From Chromobacterium subtsugae (GTDB lineage Bacteria; Pseudomonadota; Gammaproteobacteria; Burkholderiales; Chromobacteriaceae), in contig NZ_JYKA01000009.1 in NCBI RefSeq assembly GCF_001676875.1, forward strand, positions 1 through 64,000: DNA of 64,000 nt, read 5' to 3'. The notes beneath the pieces are model-generated. The model searched no databases. It was not told the DNA's origin and saw nothing but the letters and a program-made list of their open reading frames with translations. Shown here piece by piece: positions 43,901 to 59,700 of the stretch; the stretch's first letter is position 1, and every line of letters begins with the position of its first letter. Made by a program: the position numbers and the translations under genes.

Positions 43901-46900
43901 CCAGCGACACGAACATGCCGACGGTGGCCTGGACCTGCCGCGGGCGCAGCGCGTTCGCCACCGAAATGGAAAAATCGCCGCTTCGCCCTTCGCGCGCCAC
44001 CGCCAGGCCCCACAAGGCCAGGAAGAACACCGCCGGCGTCACGCTCAGCTGCGCGCACAGGCGCTTGACTTGCGCTTGCTCGGCCGCCGGCAGGCGCCAG
44101 CGGAGCGCGTCGCCGCGGTCGTCGCCCAGCGCCGCGCCATGGCCGAAAGGATCGAAATCCAGCCCGTTCAGGCAATCTTGCCAATAGTCTTGCGCCCGGC
44201 TCCACAGCGGATGCCGGCGCGCGCCGGCCAGCGCCGCCGCATAGCCGCGATAGCTCAGCTCCGCCGCCGGCGGCGCCTCTCCGCGGGACAGTTGCGCGAA
44301 CTCGCGCTGCAGCTGCTCCAACGCCGGCTTGTCGACCAGAATGTGGTGGATTTGCAGGCGCAGCCGGGCCCGTTCCGTGCCCATCTCCAGCAGGCAGCCG
44401 CGCAGCAGCGGCCCCTGGTCCAGCGCGAAGGCCCGCGCGCTCGCCCGCTCCCAATCCTCGCCGGCGTCCAGCAATACCCGCTCTACCGGCAAGGCCGGCA
44501 AGATGTCGGCGCAGGGCTCGCCCCGGGCATCAAGCCGGTAGCGGGTGCGCAGGATGTCGTGCCGCGCCAGCAAGGCTTGCAGCGCCTGCCGCGCCGCGCT
44601 GGCGGACACTTCGCGGGCCAGCGGCATCTCCATCGCCAGCACATAGGCCATCGAATCCGGATGCAGCCGGTATTGCGCATACAGGCGGGCTTCCTGCGCG
44701 GACAGCGGCCCCGGCCCATCCGCCGCTGACGCCTCGGCGAGCAGGATGGAAAACGCGTCCGCGCCCGCGCCGCCGGCTTGCGCCGACTTGGCGTCGACCA
44801 GCTCCGCCAGCGCGGCTATCGTTTCGTGCTGGAAGAATTCGAGCAGGGACACCTCCAGGCCGAAGCGCTGCCTCAGCTCCGCCAGCACGCGCGCCGCCCG
44901 CAGCGAATGGCCGCCCAGCGCGAAAAAGCTCTTGTCCGCCGGCACCGCGTCCGCGTCCAGCTCCAGGTGGCGCGCCCAGCACGCTGCCAGCCACGTTTGG
45001 GTGGCGCCGAGCGGCCGCGCGGCGGCGCCGTTGCCGGCTTCGCTCAGCAGCCGCTTCAACTGCAGCCGGTCCAGCTTGCCGTTGCGGGTCTGCGGCAGCC
45101 GCGCGGCCAGCGCGATCTGCCCAGGCACCATATAGGCCGGCAAGCGGGCCAGCAAAGCCTCGCGGATGGCCCGCTCGTCCAGCCCGTCGTCCGCCGCCGC
45201 GACCAGCGCCGCCAGCCGCGCGTGCCCCAACCGGTCTTCCACGCCGATCACCGCGGCCTGGGCGACGCCCGGCAGCGCCAACAGGCTTTTCTCCACGGCG
45301 TCCAGCTCGACGCGGAAGCCGTTGACCTTCAGCTGGCGGTCGCGCCGCCCCAGCACTTCGATATCGCCGCCGGCGTCCCAGCAGCCCAGGTCGCCGCTGC
45401 GGTAAAAGCGGCCGCTCAGCCGCTCCGTCTCCAGTTCGATGAACGCCTTGGCGGTCAGGTCCGGACGGTTGAGATAGCCGGCGCCCACGCACACCCCGCC
45501 GATCAGCAACTCGCCCGCCACGCCGATGGGGCAAGGCTCCAGGGTGCCGGGAAACGCCACCACGCACCGGCAGCCGCGAATGGGCTTGCCGACGGTGATC
45601 TGCCGGATGCCGACCGCCATGCGCAGGCAGGTCGCGAATACGCCGGTTTCGCTGGGGCCGTACACATTGAACAGCTCGTAATTGTTTTGCCTATGGCTGC
45701 GCAGGCTTTCGCCGCCGAAGTACAGCTGGCTCAAGCCGGGGATGTCGCCCAGCGCCATCAACTCCTCCGCCAGCACCGTCGTGGCGAACGCCACATCGAT
45801 GCGGTTTGCCGCGAGGAAGGCCGCGTATTTCTCCGCGTCGACGCGGACATCGTCCGGCACCAGCACCAGCACGACGTCTTGCGTCAGCGCCTCCACGCAA
45901 TCCAGCAGGAAATAATCGAAAGTGTGGTTCGCCGCGGAGGCGACCCTGAGCCGGCCAGCCGGACTGAGCGCGCGCTTTTCCCGGCTCAGGTTGAGCAGCG
46001 CCCGATGCGTGTTGACGCTGCCCTTGGGCTTGCCCTCGCTGCCGGAGGTCATCACCACGCACAAGGCATCGTCGGGACTGGCGGCCTCGCCCATGTGCAG
46101 CCATTGCGCCAGCTGGGGCGCCGGCGCCGCGGCGGAGGCGTCCCAGCGCGGCAAGACCACCGTCTGGCAGCCGCGGGCATGGAAAAACGGCTCCCAATGG
46201 CGGCAATCGTCCGGCAGCAAGGCCACCTTGCTGCCATGCAAGGCGACGATGTCGGCCATCTGCTCGGCCGGCAATTCGTGCGACTGCAGGCAAAACGGCT
46301 TGCCTATGCGCATGCATGCCATCGCCGCCAACGCGAGCTCCAGGCTTTTCGGCCCGACGATCAGCACGCAATCGCCCATTTCCTGCCACTGCGGCCAAGC
46401 GGGGTCGCTCAGCAGCGCGGCGGAATAACGCTCCAGCTGGGCGAAGCTGACGCTGTCGCCGCCGCGCTCCAGAAACGTCGCGTCCGGCCTGTCGCGCAGC
46501 GCCGCGGCGATGGCCTGGGCCAGGTTGGGCCAGGCCAGCGGCCAGGCCGGCGCCTGGGCGGACAGCGCGTCGATGCGCTCCCTTTCCGCCTGCGGGATCC
46601 ACGGCATCGCCGCAAGCGGCGCGCCCGGATCGAAGGCCATCGCCCCCAGCAGCAAGCTCAGGCGCTCCAGCAACAGCGACGCCAGCTCGGCATCCACGCG
46701 GCCGGCGTCGAAGCGCATGTGCAGCCGGGTCTGCGCCGGACTGGCCTGGACCCAGATGCCCAGCGCGCAAGCCGACAAATCCGCGCCCTCGAACGGCGAG
46801 CGCGTCTCCGAATAACCGATCAGCACCTGGGGCGGCGCGCCGCCCATTTCCGTCTGCGGCGGCAATCCGGCCGTCAGCGCGGCGGTCTGCTTCCACAGCG

Positions 46901-47291
46901 CCAACTCGGCGCCGAACAGGCTCTTGACCGGCTGCGCCAGCGTTTCCGCCGTCACCCGCCAGGCCGCCGGCAACTGGTGGGCGCCGGCCGCATCCGCGTC
47001 CAGCGACCAGGCCAGCACGCCTTCCTCCTCGCGGCAATGCAAATAGGCGAGCAGCTTGAGGCAGGCTGAGAACAGCGCTTGCCGATGCAGCGCCGACGCC
47101 GACGCCATGGCGAAAATCCGCTCGTTGAGCGCCGGCGCCAGCTCGACAGCCGCCGCCGACATCGCGCCGGATGCCGGCCGGGAGACCGCGAAGAACGGGC
47201 AGCCCCGGTATTCCGCGGCCGCCTGCCGCTGCGCATAGTCCTTGAGCGCCTGCTTCCGGGCGTTCAAGGCGATGGGATCATTAATCAGCAT
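40959..47291 (-). CDS. NRPS, terminal: half-C - A - T - C - A - T - TE
   Basis: ATG 47291 (CAGGAAAC and GGAA upstream) gives 2110 residues; an upstream extension overlaps the previous gene. Residues 1-235 look like only the C-terminal lobe of a condensation domain, without HHxxxDG. The first A domain (240-740, TSGSEGKPKG, YRSGDLG, NGKLDR) is followed by T (GGHSLRA, Ser about 792). A complete C domain follows (HHILVDK, about 982). The second A domain (about 1280-1760, YSSGTTGRPKG) precedes T (SGSSLSA, Ser about 1801). The C-terminal thioesterase has GYSLGA near 1937 and a late GGHAGFF His. The TE makes this the final module pair, adding two residues and releasing the chain. The specificity pockets are unusual and I cannot name the amino acids. 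Confidence 0.88.
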   Translation of the reverse strand: MLINDPIALNARKQALKDYAQRQAAAEYRGCPFFAVSRPASGAMSAAAVELAPALNERIFAMASASALHRQALFSACLKLLAYLHCREEEGVLAWSLDADAAGAHQLPAAWRVTAETLAQPVKSLFGAELALWKQTAALTAGLPPQTEMGGAPPQVLIGYSETRSPFEGADLSACALGIWVQASPAQTRLHMRFDAGRVDAELASLLLERLSLLLGAMAFDPGAPLAAMPWIPQAERERIDALSAQAPAWPLAWPNLAQAIAAALRDRPDATFLERGGDSVSFAQLERYSAALLSDPAWPQWQEMGDCVLIVGPKSLELALAAMACMRIGKPFCLQSHELPAEQMADIVALHGSKVALLPDDCRHWEPFFHARGCQTVVLPRWDASAAAPAPQLAQWLHMGEAASPDDALCVVMTSGSEGKPKGSVNTHRALLNLSREKRALSPAGRLRVASAANHTFDYFLLDCVEALTQDVVLVLVPDDVRVDAEKYAAFLAANRIDVAFATTVLAEELMALGDIPGLSQLYFGGESLRSHRQNNYELFNVYGPSETGVFATCLRMAVGIRQITVGKPIRGCRCVVAFPGTLEPCPIGVAGELLIGGVCVGAGYLNRPDLTAKAFIELETERLSGRFYRSGDLGCWDAGGDIEVLGRRDRQLKVNGFRVELDAVEKSLLALPGVAQAAVIGVEDRLGHARLAALVAAADDGLDERAIREALLARLPAYMVPGQIALAARLPQTRNGKLDRLQLKRLLSEAGNGAAARPLGATQTWLAACWARHLELDADAVPADKSFFALGGHSLRAARVLAELRQRFGLEVSLLEFFQHETIAALAELVDAKSAQAGGAGADAFSILLAEASAADGPGPLSAQEARLYAQYRLHPDSMAYVLAMEMPLAREVSASAARQALQALLARHDILRTRYRLDARGEPCADILPALPVERVLLDAGEDWERASARAFALDQGPLLRGCLLEMGTERARLRLQIHHILVDKPALEQLQREFAQLSRGEAPPAAELSYRGYAAALAGARRHPLWSRAQDYWQDCLNGLDFDPFGHGAALGDDRGDALRWRLPAAEQAQVKRLCAQLSVTPAVFFLALWGLAVAREGRSGDFSISVANALRPRQVQATVGMFVSLAPCAFRLGQPRGTFADYVKALADQQWRAAEQLFFPVEEVFPLLNEDPRRFGSNPLLNVAYAYAEDEEDGAGEAGLAIEAHGPLSLAVSDGGQGCGFALEYQPAVFAGERVAAIASSYRAALALALGRAPAELPLDEMLADAAAAARAFRPARRRAAYAQIDDLLLRGFAELGGRPAVIDDEGELSWDGFSALVATYAQRLNRREVRRALMVGLPGRRMQAFLAACFLTRTTYLALERGTPQARIDEVIRHAAPDLALDADDAPAPADADWRAFRSEKARADNPIAWILYSSGTTGRPKGICVAAATAAQYLDSLVDTLKLRPGMRVTQQFSPSFDGYLEEVLLAWALGGASVVADRYSLLDERRAQAFLASRRPDVISAAPALLAAWNRMEGLQPLPEVCISGGDFLAPGDIGRLLGRMRIWNSYGPTETCIAAAMVDCAAAASGPTLPIGRPFAHVAFAVLDADGRRLRPGQWGELAIYGDFERHGYLDDPALSAAKFGRDEQGSFFRTGDCAMADRDGLFYLKGRMDDSCKVRGNFIGLGELESRAGQYPGVAAAGAAVAFAGTPEACLVLAVEGEPSSLSGLRGHLAGHYARSHLPSAIFPVAGLPRTDIGKLDRARIVALFHAWRESLPAAAGQDAALDDGMRQLVACWRDCLAYQGALAADSDFFLVSGSSLSAVRLASQLEARFGVDFSPVDVFRNATVGAQWALIEARRAGGGAGAIVRERRLNADVPGTPRLLLLPPALGGLVELQALAGRLAGRVTVSALTLEHASLDALSPAELERALLEALRPHAGDLARPLWLGGYSLGAEMLAALLERQPQAAQGVARLVFLDPNLQTRVFDGPALYAGFRDFFSELGQLSGPAADEEALRAASPALHREWLHYRLQHRFLSGRTFTARALALLDGGLAATLFFSDDADGREVAALEGALDGRAAIRRVRGGHAGFFARLAAADFPGLDAGAAEARGAGTPIREGIA

Positions 47292-47308
47292 TTCCAGAGT
47301 TTCCTGCT

Positions 47309-53663
<6,355 letters not shown>

Positions 53664-53674
<11 letters not shown>

Positions 53675-56600
53675 AGCTCTCTTCTTTCAACTCGATCAGT
53701 TGACCGTTTTTCATGATGATCAGCGCATCCGCTTCGGCGAAATACTCATCGTCATGGGTCACGACAAAAACAATGCGGCCCTGGGCTTTCAGCATGGGTA
53801 GCCACTCCTGGTAAAACCGGGCCTTGGCGCGGGGGTCCTGGTCGGCGGCCCACTCATCCAGCACCACCAGCGGGCTCGGGTCGGCCAGCAGCATCGCCAG
53901 CGACAGCCGTTTGCGCTGCCCGGTCGACAGCTTGATGCTGTCGAAGGCGCCGTCATCGCGCAGTTCGGTCTTGCCGGCCAGCCCCAGCAGCGCGATGTTG
54001 CGGTTGATCGCCTCGCGCGACTGCGCCAGCGCCGGGTCGTAGAGGCGTTTGAACAGCCAGTTGTCGCTGAAGATGGCTCGGGTCAGCTCCAGCAGCCGGC
54101 GGTGCGGAACCTCCGCGCCGTTCACCTTCACCGTGCCTTGCGACGGCGCGTACAGCCCGGCCAGAATCATCGCCAGCGTGCTCTTGCCCGAGCCGTTGCC
54201 GCCGGTCAGGAAGTAGGCCTTGCCGCTTTGCGCCGTCAGCGACAGCGGGCCCACGCCGAAGCGCTCGCCTTCGGCGCCGGAAGCCGGGTAATGGAAGCTC
54301 ACCGCCGACAATTCCAGGGTGTGCACCGCGGAGGGAGGCGACGCGTCCGCCGCCCGCGCGTCGGAGCGGATGGACTGGCAAAACGCCACCATATTGCGCA
54401 TCAGGCTTTGCAGCCGGATCAGCTCGGGCATCGCCGACATCACCGCGTTCAGCGGGCCGATCAGGTACAGCAGGATGATCAGGTATTCCTTCGACGTGTC
54501 GGCGTCGAAGCGCGGTATCAGCAGCGGGAACAGCAGCGCCACCGCCACCAACAGCACCGTGAGCAGCGATTCGCCGATGAAGAACGCGCCCAGGAAGCCG
54601 CGGTCGTACTGGATCCGCAAGGCTTTGAATCGGTCGGAAACCGCTTGCGCGTGGCGGTGGAAGCCTTGCTTCACCGCCTCGCGGCGCAATCCCTTGTAGC
54701 CTTTTTGCAAGTCCTCGACCGCGTCCATGAACTCGCTGCGGGTATCCAGCGCCTGGGGCATCAAGCGGTTGGCGCGCTGGGAGACGTAGTAATACAGCCC
54801 GACCATGGGCAGCACGCACGCCAGCAGCACCGAGGTGGCCGCCGCGGATTTGAATGCCATCAGGTAGGCGAACAGGAACACGATGGTCAGCAGGTTGGCG
54901 AAAAACGGCACGAAGGCCAGCACGCTCTTCGCCAACTCCTGGGAGTCTTCCCCCACCACCGACTGTATCTTCCCCGGCGACAGCCGCTCGACGCTCTGGT
55001 AGTCCGACGCCAGCAGCCTGCGGATGATCTCCATCCGCCAGCCCTGCACGAAGGCGTGGCCGAAACGCATGATCTGCTGCTCGGCGGCCTTGCGCGACGA
55101 GATATAGAAATAAATGCAGTTGAACAGCAGCGCGGCGCTGAACGCCAGGTGCGAGGCCGGGCTGCCTATGGTCTGGATGATGCACAGCACCAGCGCCGAG
55201 TTGAGCAGGCCGGAAATCACGGTCAGCCCCACCACTCTGGCGATCATCAGCGCGGAAAACGCCTTGCCGGAAAAATCGTCGCCGCGCCGCGCCGCCAGGA
55301 AGAAGAACAGGCTGACGGCATTGGCGAAGAAGACCAGCCCCGCGGCCGCCGCCGGCAAGCTGGCGGGGCCCCATACCAGCAGGCTAGTCCACCCCAGCCC
55401 GGCCAACAGCGGCGGCGCCGCCGCCAGCGCGGCCAACAACGCCGCGTTCTGCACCGCCAGCCGCGCCAGGAAGGCCCGCCAGCTGGCCGGTTCGGCCGAC
55501 TGCGCCAGGCTGTCGCGGATGATCGCGCCCTCCAGGCTGCGCGCGGGGGCGCCGGCGGCGGCGGCTCGCTTGCTCCAGCGCGCCCAGGCCGGCCAAAGCA
55601 GCAGGCCGCCCAGCCAGAACAGCGCCGCCGCCGCGGTGGACACCCAATCGCCGCTATCGGCGGCGAAGCTGGCCGGCAGGGTTTGCGGATCCGCGCCGCG
55701 CAGATGCTGGAAGACCGAGCGGCCCAGCTGGATCACCTGCGGGCTGTTGCTGTTGCCCAGCATGACCACGCCGACGCCGGCCGCCGGATCGAACGCCACA
55801 TAAGCGCCCGCATTCGGGTTCTGTCCCGGATGGCTCCAGCTGGAGGTTTTGCCGGCCTCCACATCCCAGCCGTAGGCGTAGCCGGCGTCGCCGCCCCCGC
55901 CATACGGCCGCTTCGCCTGCTGCAGCGCCGCGTACAGCGCGGCCTGGCTGGCGTCCGCGCCCGGCTTGGCTTCGCGCTGCAGCAAGAAGCGCAGCCAGGC
56001 GGCCATGTCCTCCGGCGTGCTCAGCACGTAACCGGCCGGCGCGTTTTGCAGATAACGCGGCGCCTGGTACGGCCGGGCAGCGGTGAAGCCCACCTTATAG
56101 CCGGGGATGCGCGCCAAGCCGGCGGGCGCCGCCGGATCGCCTTCGACGAAGGTGTGCCGCATGCCCAGCGGCAGGAAGATCTTCTCCCGCAGCAACACCG
56201 CGAACGGCTTGCCGCTTGCCCGTTCCGCCACCAGCCCCAGCAGGCTGTAGTTCAGCGTCGCGTATTCCTCCTTGCTGCCCACCGGATAGGCGAGCGGCAC
56301 ATCCTGCAGCAGCGCCGGCAGCCGCTCCAGCGCCTGGGGCCCGCCGTCGGGCCGCAGCAGGTCCAGCGTGTCTTCGGCTATGCCGCTGGTGTGGAACAGC
56401 AGGTTCTTGAGGCGGACGGCGGCATACCCCGACGAGGGCCTCCGCGCCAGCTCCGGCACCCAGCGGGTGAGCGCATCGTCCCGGCTCAGCGCGCCCTCGC
56501 GCTCCAATTCGGCGATCAGCAGCCCGGTAAAGGCCTTGGAGCACGAGGCCAGCTCGAACACGCCGGCCTCCTGCTTGCCCAGACGCATGGTCCGGGTCTG

Positions 56601-56780
56601 CCCGCCCGCCACCACGCTCAAGGCGCCGGTGGGAACCTGGCCGGCGTCCCAGCGCGCGCTCAGCTCGCCGAGCGCGCGTTGCAGATCCCCGCCGGGCGCC
56701 GCCGCATGCGCGCCGCCTCTCAGCGCCAGGCACAAGCAGGCCAGGGACAGCGCCAGGCGGAACCATCCGGACTTAGCCAT
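53664..56780 (-). CDS. S12 peptidase fused to a SyrD/PvdE-like ABC exporter
   Basis: The 1038-residue protein starts at ATG 56780, eight bases after GGAGGG, overlapping the PKS stop. A signal peptide (to about 28) leads to a beta-lactamase-like S12 domain (30-370) with SCSK (Ser79, Lys82), Tyr173 in YATLNYSLLG and HPGQNPN as third motif. Three membrane helices (about 375-500) follow. The rest is a full ABC half-exporter of the cyclic-peptide type: TMD, Walker A GGNGSGKST (about 862), LSTGQRKR and DEWAADQD. ClbP and XcnG share the peptidase plus three helices and cut an acyl-D-Asn leader from prodrugs in the periplasm; as I recall, the zwittermicin protein ZmaM adds an ABC exporter. Export and activation by one protein is the inferred role. 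Confidence 0.85.
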
Positions 56781-59700
56781 TGATTTCGCCCTCCTGCTTG
56801 GCGCCGCGCAGCTTGCGCTGCGCCAGCAAGGCCCGCCGCTTGTCTCCCGCGCCGGATGGGGGCGTCTGCGCGGACTCCGCCGCCGCCGCCGCGGGCGCCA
56901 GCTCCCGGCTCAGTTCGCGCAAGGAAGCCGCCTTGAACAGCAAAGCCACCGGCACTTCGCGTTCCAGCCTTTGCTCCAGCCGCTTGGCGAACTGGATCAG
57001 ATCCAGCGAGGTGGCGCCCAGCGCGAAGAAGCTGGCGTCCACGTCCAGGCCATCGGCGCCCAGGAACCCTTCCAGCATCTCGCGCATCGCCGGCAGCAAC
57101 GCGTCCGCGTCCGCGCCTTTCAGCGAGTCGCCGCCGGCCGCCTCCGCTCCCCCGGTTTTTGAACCCGCGCCAAACAACATCTGCTGCGTGCTCGACTGTT
57201 TCTCAAGCACCGCGCCGATCGGCAGCTTGGACACCGCCAGATACGCTGTCGGGCTCTGGCGAACCAAGGCCGCCATCGCCATGGCGATTTGCGTGCCCTC
57301 CGCGTCGCTCAGCCCTTCTTCGCGCAATTTGGCGGCGAAGCCGCGCGCCTCGCCGCGCTCTTCCATCGCGACGACGATCTTGCCGATATGCCGCCCCTGC
57401 GCCATGAACTGGAACGCGTCGGCGATATCCCTGGCCGGATAGGCCTTGGTCGGCAGAGGCCGCAGCGCCTCTTGCTCCAGCAACTGCACAACCTCGGCCC
57501 ACGCCTCGCGATAGGCCGGATGCTCCGCGCCGGCCTGCACCGCGTGGAAACTGCCGCCTTCGGCGAACAAGGCCAAGCCCAGCCGCCAGTTCTGCAAGAT
57601 GTCCCGCAGCCCCAGCTCCAGGAAACGGCCTTGCGGCGCCAGCAAGGACAGGCTTTCCTCCAGCAGCTCTCCGGCCAGCGCGTTGAGAATCACCGCAAAA
57701 GGCCGCTCGCCGAGCTGCCGGCGGAAAACCTCGCCGAACTCGCGCGTTCTGGAGTTCGCCGCCCCCTTGGCGCCCATGCCGATCAGCAGCTCGCGCTTTT
57801 CCTCGCTGCCGGCGGTCACCCAGACCTCAGCCCCCAGATAGAGCGCGATCTGCATGGCCGCCATGCCGACCCCGCCGGCCGCGGAATGGATCAGGATGCG
57901 CTCGCCGCGCTTCAAATTGGCCGCATGGCGCAAGGCGATCCACGCGGTGGTGAAGGCCACCGGCACGCCGGCCGCCTGCTGGAAGCCCAGCGTGCGCGGA
58001 ATCGGCGCCACCACGCGGCGGGGCATCAGCACGTGCTCCGCCAGGCAGCTGTGGCCAGCGCACATCACCCGGTCGCCGACGCGCACATCTTCGACCTCCC
58101 GCCCGACCCGGGTCACGACGCCAGCGGCTTCCTGGCCGAAGGTCATGCTGGGGTCGGTCGGGGCCGGCAGCACGCCCAGCGCGATCAGGACATCCTTGAA
58201 GTTGAGCCCGGCCGCCTTCACCCGGATCTCCACTTCCTGCGGGCCGGGCGCCCGGCGCGGCTCCTGCCGCGTATCGAAGGCGAAGCCCGCGCCGCCGTCC
58301 TCGCCGCCGCGCAGCCGCATCACGCCATGGCTGTCGGCGCCGCCATCCCGCAGCGCGGCGGACGCGTCCACCAGCAGCAGGTCGTCGATCGCCACCAGCA
58401 ACGCGCCGTCCTCGGAGAAAATTCTCACCTGCAACAGCTTGTTGGCGCCCAGTTCGCCGATCCGCACATGGCTGAGCACGCTGTCGCGCATCGGCGCGAA
58501 CTGGCTGAATCCGCCGATCGACACCGGCGCGAATTGGGCGTCGGCGTCCTCGGGCGAAGCGATCAGGGTGGCGGTGTCCAACAACGCGATATGCAGGCCG
58601 CACTCCGCCGCCTCGCCACGGAACGCCGCCGGCAGTTGCAGCCGGTTCAGCACTTCGCCGGCGCCGAGGCGATCGACGGCCACCACGTTGCGCCAGCGCG
58701 GTCCGAAGTCCAGCGCGCCTTGCGGGCTGACGCCCGCGCCGTCCCCGGCGCGGAACAAGGGTTCGCCGGACAAGCCCGGCAAGCCGGCGTCGGCCGCCGC
58801 GCGGGCGCCCACCTTGCCGCCCGCATGCTTGAGCCAGGTCGCGCGGGAAAACTCGCCCAAACCGGAGAAAATCTCAAAAGCGCCGAAATCAGCGGCGAAC
58901 GCCACCACGACATCGGTCTGGGCGGCGTCGGGCACCACCAGCGGCCGCTCGATGGCCACCCCTTGCAAGGAGAACGCCGCGCCGTCGGCGCGCGTCTGGG
59001 CCAGCGCGCGATGGACCAGGGCCAACATGCCCATGGCAGGCATCACCGCGGTGCCGGCGTCGAGACGATGCTCGTCCAGCCACCAGTCCCGCCGCGCATC
59101 CAGCCGGCTGCGCCAGACAACGCCGTCCGACTGCTCGGCCGGGCCGGACTGCAGCAGCGCCTGGTCCAATTGCCGCGCCGAACGGGTGGCCATGCCGGAC
59201 TCCGCCCAGTCGTCCCAGGCGATGGCCAGGGCCTTGCCGCCCTGGCTGCGCGCCTGCTCGGCGTAGGCTTCCAGGCAGGCGTTGGCGGCGACATACGCGA
59301 CCTGCCCCACTTTTTCCTTGGGCAGCAGATTGCCCAGGCTGGAGAACAGCAGCAGCGCCGGGTTCCCCAGCTGCGCCAGGCTGGCGCACAGGAAACGGCT
59401 GCCCGTCACCTTGGGCGCCAGCGTGGCCGCCGACTCCGCCTCGGTGCGCATCTGCATCATCGCGCCTTCGCCGCGGCCGGCGGTGTGGAACACGTAGTCC
59501 AAGCCCTCGCCCTGCGCCGCCAGCCGGAAAACCGGCTCGAACGCCTTGGCCAGCGACGCTTCGTCGCCCAGTTCCGCCTGCAGCAGGGTCACCCGGCTGC
59601 CCATGGCTTCCAAGCCGCCCACCCAATGCAAAAACGCCGCGTCGGGGCCGGCGCCGGCCATTGTCTCCGCCCATTCCCGGCGCGGCGGCAGCGCTTTGCG

